Under the pieces are notes generated by a model. That model was not told the origin of the DNA. It did no database searches and was given only the letters and a program-made list of their open reading frames with translations. Below are positions 16,607 to 24,600 of a DNA stretch of 64,000 nucleotides, piece after piece. A program made the translations under genes and the position numbers. Origin of the DNA: a bacterium (GTDB lineage: Bacteria > Desulfobacterota > JAPLJL01). Positions within the stretch are counted from its first letter, which is position 1. Every line of letters starts with the position of its first letter. Location: contig JAQTNV010000001.1 in assembly GCA_028713675.1 (NCBI GenBank), positions 124,001-188,000 of the forward strand, read 5' to 3'.

Positions 16607-18139
16607 ATGGCGCATAAAAAAGTTGGAGCACGAACGGAAGGTGATGTCTACCAAGGTCTGTTTTTCTGGAGGCAAGCGGTGGCATTACTTATCCCAAGTT
16701 CTCGTGTCATCAGGGTCGATCTCGAACACGACAAAACCGATGGAGTAGACGATGTCGCGGTTTTTTATGAACCGCCGGGTATCGATGCGGGTGGTTGGCC
16801 ATGTTCAGTTGACTTCTATCAACTTAAATATCACGTAGATCAACGCGACTCGTATAGTGCTGATGCTTTAATAGACCCAGATTTCATTCAAGGAAAGTCT
16901 TCCTTGCTCCAGCGCTTTTATCATGCATATAAAAGTGCAATTACGAAATACCCTAAATTCCGTTTGCACCTCGCTTCTAATTGGCGATGGCGTGCTGATG
17001 ATGCTCTGGCTTCTTGTCTTCGAGAATACGATGGAGCATTACCGGATAATTTCTTCTTCGACGGACCCAAGAGTGTTCTGGGAAAAGTTCGCGAAAAGTG
17101 GCGTGCCCATCTTGGCATTGCCAACGGTAAGTTGTTTGAAAACTTTGCCCGGACACTACGGTTCCAGCTTGATCACTTTGGACGAAGGTATTTTCGTGAA
17201 TGGGTACACGCTGAAATCGCGCGTGCAGGTTTACAGCCCCCACCGCCAGAATCTTTGTCCAGTTCTTACGAAAGTCTTGTTCAACAGTTCCTGATGAATG
17301 GCCCTAACTCATTCGACAGTGATTCGCTCCGGGAAATATGTGAACGTGAAAAGCTGTTTGCTGAATCCCCGACGGCAAGTCCGTCGACGAAAGCCGTGAA
17401 AATCGCAATTCGGAGCTTTATGCGCTTTGCAGAAAACATCGAAGCGGAATGCTCGCAGTATGTGTGTGTCGTAAAATATTTTGATGGGCGGCATATTCGT
17501 GATAGTGCAGATTGGAGCAATTCAATAATCCCAGAAATAAGGGGATTTTTAGCTGATTCTCGTTTGCGATCGAAAGAACACCATTTGCTATTGGATTGTC
17601 ATAGTTCGATCGCTTTCTTAGCCGGATACGAACTCGACCGTAAGTCAGGTGCACGGGTTTTTCCCGTCCAAAAAGGTATTTCTACGGAGGTCTGGAAACC
17701 CAATGGTAATACGGCCAATAACAGATTGAACTGTGATTGGAGTGCAAATCGCACTAAATTTTCCGAGAGTGGAATCGAGATTGCTATCGCAGTTTCAGTG
17801 ACAAGAGATGTCCTTTCAGATGTACGGGATTATGTTCATAAGAAATCCCCTGCATTTAGTTCCTTGATTGACCTTCGTCCTGAAGGAGGAATTGGCACAC
17901 AAAGCGTGATGGGGCCTGATCATGCGGTGGGTTTAGCGGACAAACTCGCGGATATTATTAGAAAAGAACGCCCCCCTAGCGGTGGTTCGGTGCACCTCTT
18001 CGTCGCTGCACCAAATGCATTGATGTTCTTCCTCGGACAGCATCGAGCGGCTTTAGGAAAGATACAGCTTTACGAATTTGACTTTGAGGGGAATCACGAC
18101 AAAACGTATTCCCTCAGCATTTGTTTGCCAGAAAAGTAG
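16607..18139 (+). CDS. cap4: CBASS effector Cap4 (nuclease plus SAVED domain)
   Basis: The 510-residue protein has an N-terminal PD-(D/E)XK-like nuclease region at about residues 5-200, with DGVDD (Asp48/49) then YQLK (Gln72-Leu-Lys74), as in DUF4297-type effectors. The C terminus is a SAVED sensor: IEIAIAVSVTRDV, then SGGSVHLFVAAPNALMFFLG and IQLYEFDFEG. In the family, SAVED binds the cyclic oligonucleotide made by the neighbouring CD-NTase and triggers degradation of cellular DNA, stopping phage. It is first in the operon, 12 nt before the CD-NTase. Assignment is strong because all four CBASS genes are present. Confidence 0.9.
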   Translation: MAHKKVGARTEGDVYQGLFFWRQAVALLIPSSRVIRVDLEHDKTDGVDDVAVFYEPPGIDAGGWPCSVDFYQLKYHVDQRDSYSADALIDPDFIQGKSSLLQRFYHAYKSAITKYPKFRLHLASNWRWRADDALASCLREYDGALPDNFFFDGPKSVLGKVREKWRAHLGIANGKLFENFARTLRFQLDHFGRRYFREWVHAEIARAGLQPPPPESLSSSYESLVQQFLMNGPNSFDSDSLREICEREKLFAESPTASPSTKAVKIAIRSFMRFAENIEAECSQYVCVVKYFDGRHIRDSADWSNSIIPEIRGFLADSRLRSKEHHLLLDCHSSIAFLAGYELDRKSGARVFPVQKGISTEVWKPNGNTANNRLNCDWSANRTKFSESGIEIAIAVSVTRDVLSDVRDYVHKKSPAFSSLIDLRPEGGIGTQSVMGPDHAVGLADKLADIIRKERPPSGGSVHLFVAAPNALMFFLGQHRAALGKIQLYEFDFEGNHDKTYSLSICLPEK

Positions 18140-18151
18140 AAGGAGGATGAG

Positions 18152-19273
18152 ATGGATTTGAAACCCGATTTTGATGTTTTTATGAAGGAGATTAGGCCTA
18201 CTGAGGATCAGCGTAAGGACCTTCAATCTGGGCATAGAATACTAAGGGAGCGTCTTAAGGCCGACGAAATACTCAAAGATATCATTGTGTCCGACTTCTT
18301 ACAGGGAAGTTATAGACGTTCTACCGCTATCCGTCCGAAATCTGATCTTCGTGCTGACGTAGATATTGTTGTTGTAACCAAACTCGCCGAATCTAAATTC
18401 ACCCCCGCAAAGGCGATGGATGTCTTTAAACCTTTTCTCGAAAAATACTACAAGGATAAATGGAAACCACAGGGACGTTCCTTTGGCATAGAGATGTCGT
18501 ATGTTGAATTAGACCTCGTTCTAACCTCGGCGCCATCGGAGGTCGAATACGGTATTTTTGAATCGGCATCGGTCATGAGCGACAACGACCTCGTAGAAGC
18601 TCCCGACTGGAAGCTCCATAAATCCTGGATTCCAATTGAATTGCGGCAGAGACCTGATACTCGAGCATTTTTTACCGAGATGAAAGATCAACCGGAATGG
18701 AAACCAAAACCATTACGGATTCCGGACCGCGATACGAACAAATGGGAGGATACCCACCCGCTTGAGCAAATCCGGTGGACGCGCGATAAAAATGCTAAAT
18801 GCAACGGCCACTTCGTCAATGTTGTTAAGGCCATCAAGTGGTGGCGCCTTGAGAAATATGAGGAGCCCCAACATCCTAAAGGTTTTCCTCTCGAACGCCT
18901 TATCGGTGAGTGTTGCCCCGATGGTATCGAATCCTTGGCCCTTGGGATCACATTAACACTTGAAAAAATCGTTTCCAATTACGGGTCGCCAGCCCCAATT
19001 AAGCCAAAGCTCCCAGACTATGGAGTGCCTAGTCATGATGTTTTTGCACGTGTCTCATTTGATGATTTCTCGATGTTTTATGATCAGACAGTTGAGGCTG
19101 CAAAGCTCGCACGTCGTGCCCTGGATTCAAAGGATCGGATAGAGAGCGGCAATCTATGGCGAGAATTGCTTGGAAACAAATTTCCGAAGCCACCCGAGGA
19201 AGGTTCTTCAAGTAGAGAAGGATTTACGCCGCCTCGAGGACCTGCCGTACCTGCAAGTGGTCGTTTTGCATGA
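18152..19273 (+). CDS. CBASS CD-NTase (SMODS cyclic-oligonucleotide synthase)
   Basis: The 373-residue protein has the nucleotidyltransferase signature LQGSYRRST (Gly52-Ser53), then ADVDIVVV with Asp69 and Asp71, and LDLVL with the third acidic residue at Asp121. It should make a cyclic di- or trinucleotide alarm signal on phage infection; product and clade cannot be read by eye. AAGGAGGATGAG precedes the start. The last 25 residues are a flexible Ser/Pro-rich tail ending in Phe-Ala. In type II CBASS the extreme C terminus is conjugated by Cap2 to other molecules. Its stop overlaps cap2 by 4 nt. Confidence 0.9.
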   Translation: MDLKPDFDVFMKEIRPTEDQRKDLQSGHRILRERLKADEILKDIIVSDFLQGSYRRSTAIRPKSDLRADVDIVVVTKLAESKFTPAKAMDVFKPFLEKYYKDKWKPQGRSFGIEMSYVELDLVLTSAPSEVEYGIFESASVMSDNDLVEAPDWKLHKSWIPIELRQRPDTRAFFTEMKDQPEWKPKPLRIPDRDTNKWEDTHPLEQIRWTRDKNAKCNGHFVNVVKAIKWWRLEKYEEPQHPKGFPLERLIGECCPDGIESLALGITLTLEKIVSNYGSPAPIKPKLPDYGVPSHDVFARVSFDDFSMFYDQTVEAAKLARRALDSKDRIESGNLWRELLGNKFPKPPEEGSSSREGFTPPRGPAVPASGRFA

Positions 19274-21096
19274 TAGATGCCTTACGGAAAGCATCGAGGG
19301 CAATTGAACTCGGTGTGAACGCTCTATATGATTTACCTGGTTGCGAGGTAATCGGCAGCTTAGTTTTCGACTTAGACAAACAACGATGGGTTTTAACGCT
19401 TACCCTCGAGATACAGAACCCCACAGAATTCGTTCCTAAACGAACCCGATGGGACGTCCTCGTCGACGTCGCATATCCTTTTGGAAGTATAGAGTTCCGG
19501 CCGAGCAACGAGGATGGCCTCACGGCTACATTCCCTCATCAGGAGAGGAAAGGGAAACTCTGTTTGGATTCGCCATATAAAAGCAAGCTATTCCCTATCT
19601 TGGCACGCGATCCTATTGGGGATGAGGAAACACGGCTTTGTTGGCATGCCAAGAGGGCGTTGGAGTGGTTGCATGCAGCTACAGAAGGAACGCTTCTTGG
19701 GAAGGATGACCCTTTTGAACTTCCATCGAAACCTGCTGCGATTGGATTAGACGAATCAAAACACATAATTGTTTATGACGAATCTATTATTACTTTTCCG
19801 GTTTGGAAGGGATTTGCTGGTTATGGTGTAGCAAAAATAATTCCTCTTCAAGATATAAGCTCAGCAATGGTTATTTCATGCTTTTTTGACCAGAATGGTA
19901 AAATTATCCGAAAGTGGACAGGACGATCTTCGGAATTGACGACTGGCATCGAATTAGATGCATTCTGGTGGCTTTGGCCAGCGCCAATCATTGTACCACC
20001 TTGGGAAGCTCCCGGAAGTTGGGGAGACCTCCGCTTCGCAGGACAAACTATAGGCATAGATGTTGATGCTGTTTTACGACAGATTGCCAGAAGAATTCGA
20101 GGAAAAGATACCCCAACTGCGCTATTGGTAGGCTACCCTATCCCCAAGCGTGTTGGGGAGAGCAATGTTGAAATTCATTGGGATGCGTTAGCTCTGCCAC
20201 CTCTTTTAGCATCTGGGCCAGTTCCAAGCGGATTTCGACAAAATGAGATGGGGTTTTGGCAACGTGACCGTAATGAAGCATTTATGGACGGAGAGAATCT
20301 GAAATATATCGCTATGGAGAATTGGAGCACTGATAGGATTCAAGTACGAGGACACCTACCTGATGGTTCAGTTGCTGCAAATATCGCAATAATAGGAGTT
20401 GGTTCACTTGGTTCAAGTATTGGCGAGCTTTTGGTGCGGGCAGGTATAAAAACCATCGGCTTGATAGACGATGACATCATAGAAGCAGGAAATGTTTGCC
20501 GACATGTCGCGACACTTATTGATGTTGGGAAAAAGAAGGTTGAAGCATTGGGAAGCCGTCTCTTGCAGATTACTCCTCATGTGCAAGTTCAAATGCATGC
20601 CCAACGGCTCCCACTTATTAAGCAAAAATTACACGATCTGCTTGAGCCATATGATTTAATCATCGATTGCACCGCCTCTAACGAGGTGCTTGAAGGATTG
20701 GCACTTGGATGGTGGTCAATACCTAAGCTATTTTTGTCTGCTTCTGTTGGGCATCGGGCACGTCGAATGTTTATTTTTACTGCTTTTGGAAATCAATTCC
20801 CAGTAGCCGAATATCATAGGCAAATTGAGCCATGGCTCCGTAACGAGAGTGCCTCCTGGGCAGAGGAAGGCGAAATTCTCGAAGGACCCGGATGCTGGTC
20901 TCCGTTATTTCCTGCACGTTATGATGACATGATGCTGGCTGCCATTGTAACCGTAAAGATGCTGGAAAAATTTACCGCGACACCACCGACTGCACCGCTG
21001 CTGCACGTGTTCGAGCAGAAACATGATTCCAAGGGTTTTAGTTGCGTTGTTTGCCTCAATGAAATACCGGTTCCGGAAGATGCCAATTCGTCATGA
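19270..21096 (+). CDS. cap2: CBASS Cap2, E2-E1 ubiquitin-like conjugation enzyme
   Basis: The 608-residue protein is an E2-E1 fusion. The N-terminal E2-like domain has FPHQ..GKLCLDSP with candidate catalytic Cys98. A linker follows, then a ThiF/E1 adenylation domain with IIGVGSLGSSIGELL, LIDDDIIEAGNVCRHV and LIIDCTAS. Near the C terminus GPGCWSPLFPARYDD is typical of Cap2 proteins, and a CVVC pair may bind zinc. In the family it adenylates and transfers the CD-NTase C terminus, priming the synthase. ATGA overlaps with both neighbours imply coupled translation. Confidence 0.9.
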   Translation: MIDALRKASRAIELGVNALYDLPGCEVIGSLVFDLDKQRWVLTLTLEIQNPTEFVPKRTRWDVLVDVAYPFGSIEFRPSNEDGLTATFPHQERKGKLCLDSPYKSKLFPILARDPIGDEETRLCWHAKRALEWLHAATEGTLLGKDDPFELPSKPAAIGLDESKHIIVYDESIITFPVWKGFAGYGVAKIIPLQDISSAMVISCFFDQNGKIIRKWTGRSSELTTGIELDAFWWLWPAPIIVPPWEAPGSWGDLRFAGQTIGIDVDAVLRQIARRIRGKDTPTALLVGYPIPKRVGESNVEIHWDALALPPLLASGPVPSGFRQNEMGFWQRDRNEAFMDGENLKYIAMENWSTDRIQVRGHLPDGSVAANIAIIGVGSLGSSIGELLVRAGIKTIGLIDDDIIEAGNVCRHVATLIDVGKKKVEALGSRLLQITPHVQVQMHAQRLPLIKQKLHDLLEPYDLIIDCTASNEVLEGLALGWWSIPKLFLSASVGHRARRMFIFTAFGNQFPVAEYHRQIEPWLRNESASWAEEGEILEGPGCWSPLFPARYDDMMLAAIVTVKMLEKFTATPPTAPLLHVFEQKHDSKGFSCVVCLNEIPVPEDANSS

Positions 21097-21653
21097 GCAA
21101 TGAAAATAGAGTTTGTTGGCGCACTCCTGATGCAATGTATTATCTGATTATCGAAAAATTGCAGATTAAACAGTTGGAGAAACTTTGCTCAGATGCCAGA
21201 GATGAAGAGACAGGTGGCATTCTCATAGGCCATTACACGGACGATTTCTCAACAGCCATTGTCACAGAGGTGACGCCACCTCCTGCTGACTCTCGGAAAG
21301 GACCATCATGGTTTATTCGGGGTATTTCGGGTTTGCGGCAATTACTGCGCAAAAGATGGATAGCATATAAACGCCGTTATTATATTGGTGAATGGCACTA
21401 CCATCCCGCCTCAATTGTGGAACCAAGCAGTAATGATATGAGGCAAATGACTCGCATAGCCAACTCGAAGGATTATGAATGCAAGAATCCTATCATGCTA
21501 ATTTTAGGACAAAAGGTTACGGCAGGAGATCGGTCAATGCGGGCTTTTGTGTTTTCGTCCAACAATAACGCAAAAGAAATGTTTCGGATTAATACTGAAC
21601 CTATTATTTCTAATTCTCACATATCTCAAATGAGATTGGAAAACCCCACTTAA
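21093..21653 (+). CDS. cap3: CBASS Cap3, JAMM/MPN deconjugating protease
   Basis: The 186-residue protein is a JAB/MPN-fold metalloprotease. Glu39 lies in DEETGGILIG, the zinc ligands His102 and His104 in GEWHYHP, and Ser112 and Asp115 complete the JAMM motif in PSSND. Cap3 enzymes cut the Cap2-made conjugate and so limit priming of the CD-NTase. It is the last gene of the four-gene operon, coupled to cap2 by a 4-nt overlap and followed 14 nt later by a GC hairpin with a T-run. Confidence 0.9.
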   Translation: MSNENRVCWRTPDAMYYLIIEKLQIKQLEKLCSDARDEETGGILIGHYTDDFSTAIVTEVTPPPADSRKGPSWFIRGISGLRQLLRKRWIAYKRRYYIGEWHYHPASIVEPSSNDMRQMTRIANSKDYECKNPIMLILGQKVTAGDRSMRAFVFSSNNNAKEMFRINTEPIISNSHISQMRLENPT

Positions 21654-21667
21654 AATCTCCATGCAAG

Positions 21668-21686
21668 GCCCGGAACCGGGCTTTTT
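21668..21686 (+). terminator. Intrinsic terminator after the CBASS operon
   Basis: GCCCGGAACCGGGC followed by TTTTT begins 14 nt after the cap3 stop. The loop is short unless the inner pairs open, but position and T-run fit rho-independent termination. Confidence 0.6.
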
Positions 21687-22212
21687 CCGAGCAATTTCCT
21701 GGATGGCAAGGCGCCCCCCTTATGGTTGGTCAGAACCGGCGGAAGGGGAACCCGCTTCGTCCAGTGGGGTTTAAACGGGCAGATGGGACGAAGCAACCGA
21801 CCCTCTGGCTCGAAGGATGTAGGGGGTAGGGATGAAGATTCTACCGGGGAGTAATCACGGAAATTCATTTTACTTCTGACCCCCATTGGATAACTGACCG
21901 GCTGGTCGGAAGTCACATAATGTGACTTTTACTCCACAAATGTGGAAACGATCGGATTCTCATTGGATTCATGCGTAGGACTATTCCGTCGCTATCCTAC
22001 CGATATCCCCTGCCCCGCATTGCTGGGAAACGATAAATAAGTTCTGGGTGGACAGCGGCAATCTGGTTCTCCTCCCCCTGGGATTTATAGGGTTAGTAAT
22101 GACGTAGAGATTTCCTGAATTATTGATTTTGACGGGCATCTATATTTCCTGCTTCAAGCCGGAAAAAATCATCCCGAATCCGGAAAATGAGTTGAAATTT
22201 CCGAGTCGATAA
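21687..22212. other. Spacer between CBASS and the tRNA-proximal genes
   Basis: Over 500 bp with no supported gene. It contains copy E of the palindromic element and, before it, GC-rich segments with small self-complementary stretches. Nothing else was recognised; a structured RNA cannot be excluded. Confidence 0.4.
21894..21945. repeat. Compound element of three adjacent palindromes, copy E
   Basis: GACCGGCTGGTCGG (within 21894-21909), AAGTCACATAATGTGACTT (21910-21928) and CCACAAATGTGG (21934-21945) repeat the unit at 8867 with only two or three changes. The changes in the second palindrome are confined to its centre, keeping the pairing intact. It lies about 240 nt beyond the CBASS operon. 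Confidence 0.8.
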
Positions 22213-22452
22213 TTATTTTTTCTGATGGCCTTTGGCAGATTTATTTTTAATGAAGTTTATAAAGAAATCCCGTTTGGCCGGGTCCCCATTACGAACCCAT
22301 TCCATAATTTTTTTAAATCTGATTGCAGGGTCTGGCTCCTCGAAAGGGTCTGATTCATAAAACCAAATCATAGCGAAATGCCTCATGCGTCTTTCATACT
22401 CAAGTTGATCGGATAATTCCATCATCTTTCTCAATCTTGCGTATCCATTCAT
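22213..22452 (-). CDS. Small hypothetical protein
   Basis: ATG 22452 is preferred because a G-rich stretch lies just before it, giving 79 residues; ATG 22500 would overlap the upstream gene by 23 nt. The product is helical and basic, with aromatic-rich HFAMIWFYESDPFEEPD in the middle and a Lys-rich tail. It follows the next gene closely on the same strand and is probably co-transcribed. No family is recognised. Confidence 0.5.
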   Translation of the reverse strand: MNGYARLRKMMELSDQLEYERRMRHFAMIWFYESDPFEEPDPAIRFKKIMEWVRNGDPAKRDFFINFIKNKSAKGHQKK

Positions 22453-22477
22453 CTTCCCCCCTTTTTTAAAATAATAA

Positions 22478-23173
22478 TTATTTTTCTCCTGGCCCTTCAT
22501 ATCTTCGTATCTGGCTCAACTCAAGAGAAATTGATTTACGAACCTCGTCGGCCCCTGAAATAATCTTATCGAGCCCTTTCATAAGTTCCTCATTAACCTC
22601 ATCTGCATGGTTCGGTATTTTAAATTTTAGAGTCTGCCGGGTTTTCCCAAGTGTTTCAGCCACCAACTGCAAGATACCGAATGACGATCTTGCAAGCAGG
22701 TCCGATATAAGTTCATCAAAAACAAGGCCAGTTAAGTTTGTGTCCCTGAGGACGTTTATCGTATGGGTCAGGGTCCTGCCGAGCGCCGCTAAATCACGAT
22801 TATCAAGATTTCCATTTTCGATTTTGGAATTAATAATTAGCACCAATTTCTTGAGTGCCCTTCTGTTCTCGATTTCCTCATCGTTCTTTTTTTTCAAATA
22901 AATATTGACGAGCGAACGAAATCCCCGTGCGTTTTCCGATACCTCGGCTTCGTTCTTGGCAATCCGCGCCAGGGCCTCCTGCTCCACGTCCAGATGATTC
23001 CTACAATGTTGATAAAAAGATGATTGAAGGGGAGAAGTGAGTTTACGATCCTCGCAGAGTTTGATAATTTCTTTGTGGGTCTCCCGCCGGTTCAAACCTT
23101 TTTGGACTAAGAAAAAATAAATCTTTTCTTTAATATCCGCCGGAAGAGTGCACGTTGAACATTGTGCTGGCAT
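22478..23173 (-). CDS. Helical hypothetical protein with N-terminal CSTC motif
   Basis: The 231-residue protein begins MPAQCSTC and then a helix-rich segment (KEKIYFFLVQKGLNRRETHKE) resembling DNA-binding modules, followed by long charged helices. The N-terminal Cys pair with a His at SSFYQHCRNH could bind zinc. GAGGAGGGG lies upstream of the start. Size and composition recall phage terminase small subunits or plasmid accessory proteins, but I cannot assign it. It lies in the group of minus-strand genes next to the tRNA-Phe recombinase. Confidence 0.55.
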   Translation of the reverse strand: MPAQCSTCTLPADIKEKIYFFLVQKGLNRRETHKEIIKLCEDRKLTSPLQSSFYQHCRNHLDVEQEALARIAKNEAEVSENARGFRSLVNIYLKKKNDEEIENRRALKKLVLIINSKIENGNLDNRDLAALGRTLTHTINVLRDTNLTGLVFDELISDLLARSSFGILQLVAETLGKTRQTLKFKIPNHADEVNEELMKGLDKIISGADEVRKSISLELSQIRRYEGPGEK

Positions 23174-23414
23174 GGCCTATATCCCCTCCTCTTTCATAAA
23201 TATTCCGATTCGATTAAATCCCTCGATGCTTCCCTTGCCACCTTCCTGATCCGGCCCTGGCCGCTTCCCATCCCCCATTACCTACCTCCCTCGATATCCC
23301 TGCCTGTATTCCCCCCTCCATCTCCCCCAAGACGCACCAAGAGAGTCAAGACTCACCAAGAGAGTCAAGGACGTTTTCCGAGCCTGGCACCTCCTGGCAC
23401 TCAGTCCGGGGCAA

Positions 23415-24407
23415 TTACAAAGAAACATTTTCTGGGTTTGACCGGCCAATTGCCGAGCCGATCAAACCATTCTGGGGGAAACAATCATTCGCGCGGTCCC
23501 AATCCCCGCCGTGATCTATCTCGATCCCGTTTGGGATTCCCTTACATACATACTCGACAGCCATTTCCATATTTTGAATTTCTTCGATGACAGTGGACCC
23601 GAATCTAATTAGTTCAGCTATGGAATATAAATCGTCAATTTTAATATTTTCCGCACCTCTTCCACCGAGAACGATGTGAATGTCTGGCCCGCCCAGGCGT
23701 TGCTTTTCGATGGCCATCGCCCACCGTATGCCCTTCGTATGCTTTTTCCATTTTGGCCCGAATATTTTGTCATTGGTTTTGCCAATAAAGGTCCTACATT
23801 TTTTCTTAACCACTTCGGGAGGCAATGAGTCATGTCTGAGTGTGAACGTGCAGATAATTATCCAGCTTTTTCCTTCCAGCAATTCGAGCCAGGCTATATG
23901 CAAATCATGACTCTTGGACGATGGCGAAATAATCTCAGAATCTTTTATTTCTTCTGTCACCGGAATTGGCTGTTTCAGAGGGATGACCTCCGCCATCTTC
24001 CCGTCGGGATTCTGCTCCTGATCTACGACCGGGCTTGAATCGCCATCGGATGAAGAACCTTCCCGTTTTTTCTTTTGGATATCCGCTGATTTTAATGCGC
24101 GTCGTGGTTTGGCCCGACGGCGAGGCCTCGGCATCCTATAAAAATCATTTACACTCCTCGCCTCAACCCGTTTAGACATCACATATGCGTGAATGTCCTC
24201 GGGCAGAAATTTATCTCCCCCAAATTTAAAATGAACAATCTTTCCAGCGTGGACGAGGTTATGAAGTGATGGAACCGTTATTCCTAAATATTTGGCCGTC
24301 TGCTTAGAATTTAGATATCTGGGGAGTTTAATCTTTGAATCACCGATGATTCCACCGTCGTTGACATCTGTTTCCACTAATTTTGGATTTCCTTCATTTA
24401 ATTTCAT
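23415..24407 (-). CDS. HTH protein with degenerate HUH replication-initiator-like C terminus
   Basis: ATG 24407 with GGGTGAG upstream gives 330 residues. Residues about 27-80 form an excisionase/MerR-type helix-turn-helix (LNSKQTAKYLGITVPSLHNLV). After a low-complexity linker, the C-terminal half shows the motif order of rolling-circle Rep proteins: ICTFTLRHD, then RWAMAIEKQR..GPDIHIVLGG and VEYVCKG. The first His of the HUH pair appears replaced by Asp and the Tyr context is unusual, so activity is uncertain. It may be a replication or mobilisation protein of an integrated element whose recombinase is divergent from it. Confidence 0.5.
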   Translation of the reverse strand: MKLNEGNPKLVETDVNDGGIIGDSKIKLPRYLNSKQTAKYLGITVPSLHNLVHAGKIVHFKFGGDKFLPEDIHAYVMSKRVEARSVNDFYRMPRPRRRAKPRRALKSADIQKKKREGSSSDGDSSPVVDQEQNPDGKMAEVIPLKQPIPVTEEIKDSEIISPSSKSHDLHIAWLELLEGKSWIIICTFTLRHDSLPPEVVKKKCRTFIGKTNDKIFGPKWKKHTKGIRWAMAIEKQRLGGPDIHIVLGGRGAENIKIDDLYSIAELIRFGSTVIEEIQNMEMAVEYVCKGIPNGIEIDHGGDWDRANDCFPQNGLIGSAIGRSNPENVSL

Positions 24408-24417
24408 TTTCTCACCC

Positions 24418-24477
24418 AAAAAAAAGAGACCGAACCAAGGAACCGGGGAATTACCCCCCCGCAACTCAGTCGGTCTC
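24418..24477 (-). terminator. Terminator-like hairpin in the leader of the HTH/HUH-like gene
   Basis: On the minus strand GAGACCGA pairs with TCGGTCTC, with an inner GGGG/CCCC stem. Eight T residues follow directly, then the ribosome site and ATG. Lying between any upstream promoter and the start codon, it looks like an attenuator; it could also end a leader transcript. Confidence 0.55.
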
Positions 24478-24600
24478 AGACAATTCAGAATTAAACTACT
24501 CAGCTAAATCTGGTGATATGATACCGGACTTAAAAATCCTGTCAAATCCGGTTGACTACCGCTTATTGACCACCCCCTTTTTTTAGACCAGAATTTATTT

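Noticed and set aside
8867-21945. Integron attC or Xer dif sites as the identity of the spacer palindromes
   Set aside because: No GTTRRRY core or 28-bp dif-like arms were seen. The recombination-site idea is kept only as a hypothesis.
22040-22060. GTGGACAG string as a left-end tRNA-Phe fragment
   Set aside because: Only eight bases match, which is expected by chance.
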